DNA of 64,000 nucleotides from assembly GCF_001861355.1 (NCBI RefSeq), contig NZ_MASN01000036.1, positions 36,021-100,020 on the forward strand, read 5' to 3'. A program made the translations under genes and the position numbers. Numbering within the stretch: position 1 is the first letter of the stretch; the number at the start of each line of letters is the position of its first letter. This document shows, piece after piece, positions 8,847-16,459 of this stretch. The notes beneath the pieces are model-generated. The model had not been told where the DNA came from. It did not search any database and was given only the letters and a program-made list of their open reading frames with translations. The stretch comes from Natrialba sp. SSL1 (lineage in GTDB: Archaea; Halobacteriota; Halobacteria; Halobacteriales; Natrialbaceae).

Positions 8847-9974
8847 ATGCCCACCGACTGCCACGTTCCCGAGCGCCTGCGCATGACGCCGGGGCCGACC
8901 GAAATCCCACCCGCAGTTCGAGAGCGCCTCGCCGAACCGGTTCCCAACCCGGACCTCGAACCAGAGTTCTTCGAGTGCTACCGCGCGTTGGCCGACAAAC
9001 TCACGCGAATTCATACGGCGGATGCGGACGGCTCCACCGCCACGGACGGCAGAGACACCGCCGTCCTCGCCGGTGAGGGTATCCTCGGTCTCGAGGCCGC
9101 CATCGACTCGCTCGTCTCTCCCGGGGATCGCGTTCTGTGTCTCTCGAACGGCCGCTACGGCGACGGCTTCGCCGACTTCGTCACCCAGTACGACGGCGAC
9201 CCGGTCACGTGCGCGGTCCCCTGGGACGAAACCCTCGACCGCGACACCGTCGAGACATCCATCGAGGACGCCGACGAGCCGTTCGACGTGGCAACGATGG
9301 TCCACTGTGAAACGCCGACCGGCACGCTGAACGACCTCGGGCCGATTCTGGACGTGCTCAACGACCACGGGATCATCAGCGTCGTCGACGCCGTCTCCTC
9401 GCTCGCCGGCACGCCCGTCCCAACGGATCGGATCGATGTCTGTCTCGGCGCGAGCCAGAAGTGCTTCAGCGCACCACCCGGCCTCTCGACCGCAACGATC
9501 AGCGAGCGCGCCTGGGACCGCATCGAGACCGTCGAAAACCGCGCCCACTACACCAACCTCACGCCCTGGCGCACCGCCGCCGACGAGGACGAGGAGTGGT
9601 TCCCCTACACCCACATGGCCGCGAACATCCGCGCACTCGACGCCGCCGCCGACCAGATCCTCGAGGAAGGCCCCGCACAGGTCTTCGAACGCCACCGCGA
9701 GGTCGCCGCCCACTGTCGCGACCGCGCCGCCGACCTCGGCCTCGAGCCCTACCCGACCGCAACCGACGACTGCTCGCCGACGGTGACCGCACTCGAGTAC
9801 GACGGCAGCGCAACCGACCTACAGGAAACCCTGCGGGAGGAGCACGATATCGTCCTCGCGACGGGGCTCGGCGATCTCGAGGACGACATCATCCGCGTCG
9901 GTCACATGGGCTACAACGCGCGGCGCGAACTGGTCGACGAGACGATGGACGCGCTGGCGACGGTACTCGAGTAG
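8847..9974 (+). CDS. Class V aminotransferase (alanine-glyoxylate / serine-pyruvate type)
   Basis: The 375-residue PLP enzyme belongs to the AGXT/serine-pyruvate aminotransferase branch of class V. The start RMTPGPTEIPPAVRERLAEP is characteristic of that branch. The segment VVDAVSSLAG holds the PLP-binding Asp and GASQKCF the Schiff-base Lys near residue 205. It probably transfers an amino group between alanine or serine and glyoxylate or pyruvate. The gene is followed 104 bp later by a small membrane protein and is divergent from the MBL hydrolase. In some relatives the gene is labelled phosphoserine aminotransferase-like; substrate is not certain. Confidence 0.9.
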   Translation: MPTDCHVPERLRMTPGPTEIPPAVRERLAEPVPNPDLEPEFFECYRALADKLTRIHTADADGSTATDGRDTAVLAGEGILGLEAAIDSLVSPGDRVLCLSNGRYGDGFADFVTQYDGDPVTCAVPWDETLDRDTVETSIEDADEPFDVATMVHCETPTGTLNDLGPILDVLNDHGIISVVDAVSSLAGTPVPTDRIDVCLGASQKCFSAPPGLSTATISERAWDRIETVENRAHYTNLTPWRTAADEDEEWFPYTHMAANIRALDAAADQILEEGPAQVFERHREVAAHCRDRAADLGLEPYPTATDDCSPTVTALEYDGSATDLQETLREEHDIVLATGLGDLEDDIIRVGHMGYNARRELVDETMDALATVLE

Positions 9975-10078
9975 CGCTGGGTCCAGCGCCCAGAGCGCAC
10001 GGCGCTGCCTGCGCACTTCAACCGCGGCCGGAACCTGCAGGTAGAACCGTTTCCCGTGATCCCGTTCTACTGGTTGAT

Positions 10079-10387
10079 ATGTCCGACCGCGACTCCAATC
10101 TGGATCCTGACGCCGGCACCGATCAGGATCCAACCGAGAAACCGACGCACGACGCGGAGGAAGCCCAGCAGGAGGGTGCGCAGATGGCTCGCAACTGGAT
10201 CGCGATCGCCGTCGTCTCGATCCTCGTGTTGCTGTTGCTCGTCATTGGCATGATGCAGGCGACCGGGCTGGTCGACGTGTTCGCACCGATCGCGGACACG
10301 CAGACCCAGCAGTGGGGTGCCTTTGCCGTTCTTGCGCTGATCGTGCTGGCGATTGCGGGCTGGAGTTGGACGACGCTGGCCCGGTAA
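10079..10387 (+). CDS. Small membrane protein with acidic N-terminal tail
   Basis: The 102-residue product has a very acidic soluble segment (1-36) and two predicted helices (about 40-60 and 80-98). The start at 10079 was chosen because the frame upstream runs through the aminotransferase gene, and the acidic start MSDRDSNLDPD is typical of haloarchaeal genes. No family is recognised. It sits between the aminotransferase and an unusual tandem repeat array. Confidence 0.72.
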   Translation: MSDRDSNLDPDAGTDQDPTEKPTHDAEEAQQEGAQMARNWIAIAVVSILVLLLLVIGMMQATGLVDVFAPIADTQTQQWGAFAVLALIVLAIAGWSWTTLAR

Positions 10388-10442
10388 CTCGTCTCGAGCG
10401 GCCGAACTGAGCGGTTGTGCGTCGAATTTTCTTCGCAGTCGA

Positions 10443-10519
10443 GTGTGTGCTGGTTGTGTACCGATTGTGTGTCAGTTGTGTGGCACTCAGGTACCGATTG
10501 TGTACCAGGCGTGTGCTAG
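10443..10519 (+). repeat. 11-bp tandem repeat array, about seven units, upstream of the YchF/OLA1 gene
   Basis: Units of 11 bp start at 10443, 10454, 10465, 10476, 10487, 10498 and 10509. Four units begin TTGTGT exactly (10454, 10465, 10476, 10498); the best consensus is TTGTGTACCRR, with the fifth and last units degenerate. The array ends 65 bp before the GTPase start. A period of 11 bp is close to one DNA turn, so the copies face the same side of the helix. This suits a cooperative binding array, though slippage is an alternative. Confidence 0.75.
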
Positions 10520-10584
10520 GGCCAGCCATAGCACGTCGACGGCAGACAGAAACCCGTTTAGGGCTGGTTCGCCAGACTCTGATA

Positions 10585-11784
10585 ATGAGTACGAGTTACC
10601 GAATCGGACTGGTTGGTAAACCGTCCGTCGGGAAATCTTCTTTCTTCAACGCTGCGACGATGAACGACGTGCCCGAGGGGGCGTACCCGTTCACGACCAT
10701 CGATCCGAGCGTCGGCGAGGCCTACGTCCGCGTCGACTGTGCGGCCCCGGAGTTCGACGAGGAGTGTACGCCGAACGTCGGCTACTGCGACCACGGCACC
10801 CGCTTCGTGCCGACGAAACTCGTCGACGTTGCAGGCCTCATTCCCGGCGCACACGAGGGCAACGGCCTCGGCAACCAGTTCCTGAGCGACCTGAACGAGA
10901 CGGACGTACTCGTCCACGTCGTCGACTTCTCGGGGGAGACCGATCTCGAGGGTGAGCCGACCGAGGGCCACGACCCCCGCGAGGACATCGCCTTCCTGGA
11001 GGAGGAACTCGACCAGTGGTACCTCGACATCCTCGAAAAAGGAATCAAGCGGTACGAATCGGGATACACCACCGAGGACGACGCTATCGAGGAAGAACTC
11101 GCCGAGCAGATGAGCGCGTTCAAAACCAACGAGGACGAGATCAAACGCCTGATCCGCCGCACCGACATCGGTTTCGATCTCGACGACTGGGAGGACGAGG
11201 ACCAACTCGAGTTGGCCCGCGAAATCCGCAAGGAGACCAAGCCGATGGTCATCGCGGCGAACAAGATGGACACGCCGGAGGCGCAGGCGAACTACGAGGA
11301 GATAACGTCCGATCCCGAGTACGAACACCTGACGATCGTTCCCTGCAGCGCACACGCCGAGAAGGCCCTCAAGTCGGCGGACAAGGCCGGCGTCCTCGAC
11401 TACCGGCCGGGTGACGACGGCTTCGAAATCACGGGCGATGTCTCCGGCGAGCAAGAACAGGGTCTCGAACAGATCCGCGACTTTCTCGACGAGTACGGCG
11501 CAACCGGCGTTCAGGCGGCCCTGGAAACCGCGCTGTTCGACGTACTCGGCGTGACGCCGGTGTTCCCCGGCGGCGCGAACGGCCTCGGAAACGAACGCGG
11601 CGAGGTGCTGCCCGACTGCTACCTGATCCCACCGAACTCGACCGCCGAGGACTTCGCCTACAGTCTCCACTCGGACATCGGCGACGGCTTCCTCCATGCG
11701 ATCGACTGCCGGTCGAACCGCCAGCTCGGAAAGAGCTACGAGGTCGAGCCGCGGGACGTCATCGAGATTATCACGACGAACTGA
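10585..11784 (+). CDS. YchF/OLA1-type GTP/ATP-binding protein (Obg-related)
   Basis: The 399-residue protein is the archaeal YchF/OLA1 P-loop NTPase, a universally conserved translation-associated factor of the TRAFAC class. Visible are the P-loop GKPSVGKSS (about 11-19), the switch II region VDVAGLIPGAHEGNGLGNQFL, the base-specificity motif NKMD, and a C-terminal TGS-like domain ending EVEPRDVIEIITTN. An extended helical domain (about 130-230) separates G3 and G4. The ATG at 10585 was chosen because family members start just before the first beta strand (SYRIGLVGKPSVGKS); a longer frame from 10417 would translate through the repeat array. A pyrimidine-rich tract (11807-11822) after the stop may help termination. 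Confidence 0.95.
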   Translation: MSTSYRIGLVGKPSVGKSSFFNAATMNDVPEGAYPFTTIDPSVGEAYVRVDCAAPEFDEECTPNVGYCDHGTRFVPTKLVDVAGLIPGAHEGNGLGNQFLSDLNETDVLVHVVDFSGETDLEGEPTEGHDPREDIAFLEEELDQWYLDILEKGIKRYESGYTTEDDAIEEELAEQMSAFKTNEDEIKRLIRRTDIGFDLDDWEDEDQLELAREIRKETKPMVIAANKMDTPEAQANYEEITSDPEYEHLTIVPCSAHAEKALKSADKAGVLDYRPGDDGFEITGDVSGEQEQGLEQIRDFLDEYGATGVQAALETALFDVLGVTPVFPGGANGLGNERGEVLPDCYLIPPNSTAEDFAYSLHSDIGDGFLHAIDCRSNRQLGKSYEVEPRDVIEIITTN

Positions 11785-11850
11785 GCGGGTGTCGGTTCGC
11801 TGGCTCTCTTCTCTTCTTTCTCAGCACCCAATCTCTTAGCACCAAGCGCC

Positions 11851-12075
11851 TCAGTTCCCCCAGGTGAGCTGCCGAACGCGCTCGCTTACTCGAGTCGAAA
11901 CGCCAGAGAGCCAGCCGTCGGGTGAGAGTCGCCGGAGCGTCGACTCCTCGACTTCGATGCGGGCGTCGCCGTAGGGATCTTGTGTCGCTCGGTCAGTGTC
12001 GGACTGTTCGGTCTGTGCGGCCTCAACTGCGACGGACATCGAGCAGCGGCCACACGCCTCGCGTTTTCGTGCCAT
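11851..12075 (-). CDS. Small hypothetical protein with CxxC pair
   Basis: A 74-residue frame begins with ATG at 12075 and encodes MARKREACGRCSMS followed by an acidic middle and a basic end. The CGRC pair could bind a metal or be redox-active. No family is recognised. It is supported only by the clean ATG start, its fit into an otherwise empty gap, and the lack of competing frames. It is divergent from the next gene (12175) and convergent with the GTPase gene. Confidence 0.5.
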   Translation of the reverse strand: MARKREACGRCSMSVAVEAAQTEQSDTDRATQDPYGDARIEVEESTLRRLSPDGWLSGVSTRVSERVRQLTWGN

Positions 12076-12174
12076 ATGTGATGGGGTCGGTTACTACTCG
12101 TCGTTGGACGCTATGGTATGTAAACACACGGGTCGTCCCGACGGCTTTTTGGTCTCCTCGTGGCATTCACCCAC

Positions 12175-12816
12175 ATGGAACGAACGGCGGACAGCCACAC
12201 CGAAACTGGCGTGAGTCCCCAGGACGACGGCTCGCCGGCCGACGGTGACCTCGCGGACGTCCCCGACTGGGACGACGAGTACATCGATAGAGTGAGCGAC
12301 CGGCTCATGCACAACTACGACCTGGAGAAGGACTACCAGGTTGCGGGTGAGTCGTTCACGCTCTACGGCGAGCTCTCGCTGGTAAGTCAGAAACATTTCC
12401 TCCACCCATCACTCTCGTTCGCCGAACACGAGTCGAACGAACACCTGTTCGTCAGTCGTGTCGACCGCGTCGACGACGACACGCTCGATCGGTTCGCGGC
12501 TCTCGGCGACGACCTCGCAGACGAGTGGATCGAGGCGACCGAGGAACACTTCTGTACGGAGTTTACGTTCGTGCTCATCACAGACAGCATCCCAGACACC
12601 GTCCGGAGTCGTGTCGCCTCCTACGACGGACGAACACTGTTGAAGTACGGCTATCACGGCCACTACGAGACGAACGTCGTCGTTGTCGCACCGGACGAAT
12701 CGGAACTGGTTGCAAGCGAGAACGCAGACGTTGCAACGGCGTTTCGGCTCTGGGAACCGATCGAACACGAGGAGCCGGGACTACTGGGGTTGCTCTCGCG
12801 ACGGCTTCAGTTGTAG
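12175..12816 (+). CDS. Acidic haloarchaeal hypothetical protein
   Basis: The product (213 residues from the ATG at 12175) is strongly acidic at the N-terminus, then shows alternating alpha/beta sequence with several His and Asp. There is no signal peptide or membrane segment, so it is cytosolic. I do not recognise a domain; motifs such as DSIPDTVRSRV do not identify a fold. A GTG at 12160 would add five residues; I prefer the ATG. It is convergent with cstA, whose terminator hairpin lies at 12903-12922. Confidence 0.75.
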   Translation: MERTADSHTETGVSPQDDGSPADGDLADVPDWDDEYIDRVSDRLMHNYDLEKDYQVAGESFTLYGELSLVSQKHFLHPSLSFAEHESNEHLFVSRVDRVDDDTLDRFAALGDDLADEWIEATEEHFCTEFTFVLITDSIPDTVRSRVASYDGRTLLKYGYHGHYETNVVVVAPDESELVASENADVATAFRLWEPIEHEEPGLLGLLSRRLQL

Positions 12817-12902
12817 TTACAGCCAGTCGACGGATTCTCCAGACTGGTGCTGTCGGTACTCGACACACTCGGTCTGCAGCGGTCAAAAATGAACCACACC
12901 AC

Positions 12903-12922
12903 CGAGCCGCGAGTGCGGCTCG
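12903..12922 (-). terminator. Hairpin terminator of cstA
   Basis: A perfect 8-bp inverted repeat, CGAGCCGC-GAGT-GCGGCTCG, begins just after the cstA stop codon. On the minus strand it is followed about 14 nt later by a run of five T (12884-12888), as in an intrinsic-type terminator. Confidence 0.6.
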
Positions 12923-12923
12923 A

Positions 12924-14798
12924 CTAGTCGTCGTCCTGACTTACGTCGGCTGCGACACCCGTTCCGCTGTCGCGAGCCGTCTGTAAGTTGTCGTAGCCGA
13001 TCTTGAACAGCGACAGTGCCAGGTATAGCAGTGTCGCGATGATCAGGACCTGAGCGATTGCCGAGCCGATGCCGATGATGCCGGTCTCGGCCTCCGCGGT
13101 AATCCCGAGGAGGCGACCACCAATGATCTGGTAGCCACCGACCCATACCAGGCCACAGACCGTGATGAAGCCCATCAGGGCCATCGGCCCACCGGTCGAG
13201 ACGAGTTGCTTCGTCTTGCTCCAGTTGGCCAGCCAGATCGTTCCCGTGAGGAGTGCAAGCGACGCCAGCAGCTGGTTTGCGCCGCCGAACAGCGTCCAGA
13301 GGTCCTCCCAGCGACCGCTGCCGAGCAGGAAGAACGCCACGATGGCGATCACGGACGTGTTGACGTAGCGGTTGGCCGCGTACGCCTCGACCTCGGTTTC
13401 GGGCGTGCCGATGAGTTCCTCGAGCATGTACCGACCCAGCCGGACGGCCGTGTCCATACTCGTCAGCAGGAAGCTCGCGAGGACGAGCGCCATGAACGGC
13501 GCACCGTACGCCATCGGAATACCGAACGCCGTCAGGATCGCACCGCCACCAGTTGCAAAGTTCGGCAGTGCGAGGCCGATTCCGCCGTCGGCGGCGGGAA
13601 TCGCGATGATCGTCACGGTGACCAGCGCGACTGCAGCGAGCAGTCCCTCCGCGAGCATGCCACCGTAGCCGATCAGCTTGGCGTCAGTCTCCTTGTTCAG
13701 TTGCTTCGCCGTCGTTCCCGAGGAAACCAGCGAGTGGAACCCGCTGACGGTTCCGCATGCGATAGTGAGGAACAACAGCGGGAACAGCGGCATGAGCGGG
13801 ATTAGCCCCTCCTGTGCGATGGGACCGGCCTCGCCGAAGAAGCCGTACCAGGCACCCGTCTCGATCTGGAAGCTCAGTGCGTCTCCGGTGTCTGGATGCA
13901 CTGCATCGCTTCCCATTCCGGTGATGAACGTCCCGACGATGACTGCGAGCAGCCCCCCACCGACACCCGTGTACAGCAGGAACGACGAGAGGTAGTCACG
14001 CGGTTGTAGCAGCATCCACACCGGCAGGATACTCGCAAGCGCCCCGTAAACGAGGATGACGAGCACCCACGCACCGATGTTGACGCTCTGGAGTAACTCC
14101 GGAATGAAGAACGGTGTCGACTCCAACAACACGATTGTCCCCTCAGGGTACTCTCCTGGAACGAGTGCGAGCGGGTACTGGATACCAGCCCAGACCGAGC
14201 CGAACACGCCGCCCACGAAGACGACCGTTCCGACGGAAAACGGCAGGCCAAGCTGGTAGAGCCAGACCCCGAACAGGAGCGCGAGCGTGATGTAAATCAG
14301 GCTCGCCGTTGCTGCCTGCGGATACGCGTCCAGGACGACCCCGATGACGAGTGCGAACACCGCCACGACCAGAATCGTCAGCAAGAACGCGAACCACAGC
14401 AGCATGTTCTTGCCGCGTTCACCGACGTACTCGCCGATGATGTAGCCGATCGACTTCCCCTCGTGTCGAAGGCTGCTCGACAGCGAGACGAAGTCGTGAA
14501 CCGCGCCGATGAGCGGGTTGCCGATCGCAACCCACAGCACGGCTGGCACCCAGCCCCAGACCAACGCCGCCGTAATCGGTCCGACGACCGGTGCGCCGCC
14601 CGCGATACTCGAGTAGTGATGCCCCAATAGGACCGGCTTTTTCGCCGGTACGTACTCCTGACCGTCCTGATACTTGTGCGCCGGTGTCTCACGACTGTCG
14701 TCTAAGTTGACGAACTGCGAGAGATACCGACCGTACGTGATGTACGCGACGGTAAACGTCGTCAGTATCAGTGCAACGATCCAGATCACACCTGCCAT
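12924..14798 (-). CDS. cstA: CstA-family pyruvate/peptide carrier
   Basis: The 624-residue protein is a CstA (carbon starvation A) polytopic membrane carrier, a family known to import pyruvate and peptides under carbon limitation. The signature segments GHHYSSIAGGAPVVGPI, NPLIGAVHDFVSLSSSLRHEGKS and GFHSLVSSGTTAKQL are all present, along with some sixteen hydrophobic stretches. The ATG at 14798 starts directly at the first helix (MAGVIWIVALILTTF); the frame extends 22 codons further upstream but that stretch overlaps the AT-rich promoter. A hairpin terminator follows. It is a single-gene unit. Regulation may act through the short palindrome CCGTT-G-AACGG at 14819-14829 in the leader. Confidence 0.95.
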   Translation of the reverse strand: MAGVIWIVALILTTFTVAYITYGRYLSQFVNLDDSRETPAHKYQDGQEYVPAKKPVLLGHHYSSIAGGAPVVGPITAALVWGWVPAVLWVAIGNPLIGAVHDFVSLSSSLRHEGKSIGYIIGEYVGERGKNMLLWFAFLLTILVVAVFALVIGVVLDAYPQAATASLIYITLALLFGVWLYQLGLPFSVGTVVFVGGVFGSVWAGIQYPLALVPGEYPEGTIVLLESTPFFIPELLQSVNIGAWVLVILVYGALASILPVWMLLQPRDYLSSFLLYTGVGGGLLAVIVGTFITGMGSDAVHPDTGDALSFQIETGAWYGFFGEAGPIAQEGLIPLMPLFPLLFLTIACGTVSGFHSLVSSGTTAKQLNKETDAKLIGYGGMLAEGLLAAVALVTVTIIAIPAADGGIGLALPNFATGGGAILTAFGIPMAYGAPFMALVLASFLLTSMDTAVRLGRYMLEELIGTPETEVEAYAANRYVNTSVIAIVAFFLLGSGRWEDLWTLFGGANQLLASLALLTGTIWLANWSKTKQLVSTGGPMALMGFITVCGLVWVGGYQIIGGRLLGITAEAETGIIGIGSAIAQVLIIATLLYLALSLFKIGYDNLQTARDSGTGVAADVSQDDD

Positions 14799-14836
14799 GT
14801 TATTGTCTCCCGCACCAACCGTTGAACGGCAACACC

Positions 14837-14855
14837 ATAAATATAATTTATTTAG
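14837..14855 (-). promoter_or_regulatory. Likely cstA promoter (AT-rich TATA element)
   Basis: The stretch CATAAATATAATTTATTTAG (minus-strand reading contains AATTATATTTATG) lies 39-57 bp before the cstA ATG and is the only AT-rich element of the region. Between it and the gene sits the palindrome CCGTT-G-AACGG, which could be an operator or leader hairpin. Confidence 0.55.
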
Positions 14856-14990
14856 ATTCGACAAGCCGGCGATAGAAGGGATTATTCGCCGCCAAAATAG
14901 GAGATATTTCCGACACGGTCAGATCGAATCGACAGATGGTCAGAGTGTTTCGGGTGAACAACCCACATTCAGGCGGGTTATGGGATAAAC

Positions 14991-15030
14991 GGGCACAAAA
15001 CCTCGCGCTGCAGCGCGGGGAGGATGTCAA
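14991..15030 (+). repeat. Stem-loop ending in TCAA at the arsA-like gene stop; terminator or IS200/IS605-type right-end remnant
   Basis: An imperfect inverted repeat CCTCGCGCTG/CAGCGCGGGG (15001-15020) is followed by AGGATGTCAA. In the plus orientation this resembles the right ends of haloarchaeal IS200/IS605-IS1341 elements, which finish with a hairpin and a TCAA-like end. The TCA at 15027-15029 is the complement of the TGA stop of the ArsA-like gene. Read on the minus strand, the hairpin is followed by TTTT and could simply be that gene's terminator. Confidence 0.45.
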
Positions 15031-16007
15031 AGCTGCTCACTCGGTGGATCCGCGCTCGAGCCAGCGATATCGAGTTCGGCCGCGACATCGTCGAGAATAC
15101 TGCCTCGAACTTCCTCGACGCGTGTTTCGATCGTCGCCACGACCGGGACGTCGAACTCCTCGTCAATCTGCTCTAGACGGTCGCGCTCCGTCGCAACACG
15201 GTCACGAAGGTAGCGTGCGCCACGGCCCTCCTCGTCCGGGTCAGGTTCGGGAGTCAGCCGATTGACGACGAGTCCGCGAACGGGTAACTCGGCCTCCGTG
15301 AGCGTCTCGACCGAACGGTGTGTTTCGCGAATCGATAGTTCGTCCGGGTTCAAGACGAGGTAGAAGGCAGCCTGCTCCCGCAGCACGTCCCCAGCAAATT
15401 CGAACCGTTCCTTGCGTCCCTGTAATCGCGCGAGCACCGGGTCGCCGTCCATCACGCGCCGGGGCTCCTGATTGCCGATCGCAGCTTTCTCGTAGAGGTC
15501 GATACTCCGCCGACGCTTCGCCATCAGCCGGTCGATCCACTGCTCCAGGAGTTCCGGTAGCGCGAGCAATCGCAGCGTCGAGCCAGTCGGCGAGGTATCG
15601 AAGACGACTCTGTCGTACGCCTCGGCGTTCTGCATCACGTCGACGAACCGATCGAACAACGCGGCCTCGTACGCCCCCGGCGTCTGGTGGGCCATCTCGA
15701 GTTGGATGTCCACCTCGTTGACCATCGCCGCCGACAGCTGTGCGTTCAACTGTCGCTTGAGATCGAGCAGGTGCTCCTGTACGACCTCGTCCGGATCGAT
15801 CTCCATCGCAGAGAGCCCCTCGTACCCGTCGACCGACTGGGGCTCGTCGCTAAACTGCTGGCCGAACACGTCAGTCGTGCTGTGGGCCGGATCCGTCGAC
15901 ACGACGAGCGTCTCCTCGTCCGCCCCAGTGCACTCGAGTGCGTACGCGCTGGAGACGGTCGTCTTGCCGACACCACCCTTCCCGCCGAAGAAGACAAAGT
16001 CGGTCAT
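15027..16007 (-). CDS. ArsA/Get3-like anion-transporting ATPase
   Basis: The 326-residue protein is a single-unit ArsA/Get3-type P-loop ATPase (SIMIBI class). The deviant Walker A GGKGGVGKTT lies at residues 8-17, switch I STDPAHSTTDVF near 37-48, and switch II DTSPTGSTLRLL near 140. Bacterial ArsA has two fused halves; this has one, as do archaeal Get3-like proteins, which target tail-anchored proteins or bind other hydrophobic clients. There is no arsenite operon nearby, so arsenic transport is not supported. It starts 6 bp after the stop of a 98-residue partner gene (16014-16310), clearly one operon. The C-terminal end coincides with a possible mobile-element end. Confidence 0.9.
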   Translation of the reverse strand: MTDFVFFGGKGGVGKTTVSSAYALECTGADEETLVVSTDPAHSTTDVFGQQFSDEPQSVDGYEGLSAMEIDPDEVVQEHLLDLKRQLNAQLSAAMVNEVDIQLEMAHQTPGAYEAALFDRFVDVMQNAEAYDRVVFDTSPTGSTLRLLALPELLEQWIDRLMAKRRRSIDLYEKAAIGNQEPRRVMDGDPVLARLQGRKERFEFAGDVLREQAAFYLVLNPDELSIRETHRSVETLTEAELPVRGLVVNRLTPEPDPDEEGRGARYLRDRVATERDRLEQIDEEFDVPVVATIETRVEEVRGSILDDVAAELDIAGSSADPPSEQL

Positions 16008-16013
16008 CGGCAG

Positions 16014-16310
16014 TTAGAAGTGGTACTGGTGGCCCTTGCGTTCGACGAGTGATTGGCGGTCCCACATGCGCCGTTCCCAGGCGCTGAACTCGTCTTCGAG
16101 GTAGGGGAGCAGTTCGGCGGTGTAGTACGAGACCGGACTCGGAATGCCGAAGGCGTCGGGGAAGCACGCGAGCATGAACGCGTCCTCGGTGTCCTCGGCT
16201 TCCTGCTCGATTTTCTCGTAGGCCGGGTGCGTGAACAGTCCGTGGTAGAGCCCCCTGAGCCACTCCTCGAGCGTGGTCCGGAACGACTCGATACGATCGG
16301 CAAGTGTCAT
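16014..16310 (-). CDS. Conserved small protein encoded upstream of the ArsA-like ATPase
   Basis: The 98-residue product is rich in Glu, Phe, Tyr and Trp and appears mostly helical, with no signal peptide or membrane span. It is unrecognised. The 6-bp spacing to the ATPase start suggests translational coupling and a shared function, for instance as a regulatory or client-binding partner. It starts MTLADRIESFRTTLEEW; no alternative ATG lies nearby. Confidence 0.75.
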   Translation of the reverse strand: MTLADRIESFRTTLEEWLRGLYHGLFTHPAYEKIEQEAEDTEDAFMLACFPDAFGIPSPVSYYTAELLPYLEDEFSAWERRMWDRQSLVERKGHQYHF

Positions 16311-16351
16311 CGTCGGTCATGCTCGGTGCTGGAGACTAAAATGTATCGCCC

Positions 16352-16383
16352 TCGCGGACTCGCGGACTCGCGGACTCGCAGAC
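16352..16383. repeat. 8-bp tandem repeat, four copies
   Basis: TCGCGGAC is repeated three times without interruption from 16352, followed by a fourth copy with one change (TCGCAGAC). It lies about 40-70 bp upstream of the 98-residue gene, which reads leftward, and 77 bp after the end of the secreted protein gene. It could be slippage or a regulator-binding array. Confidence 0.7.
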
Positions 16384-16459
16384 TTGGGAGCTTGCGGACC
16401 GACTCAAAAACAGTTACCCCAAGACTGAGAGCACGTTCGAACCCGACAGTGAGCGTCGC

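Noticed and set aside
15027..16007. Arsenite efflux pump subunit
   Set aside because: Single ATPase unit with no arsB, arsD or arsR neighbour; Get3-like role is better supported.
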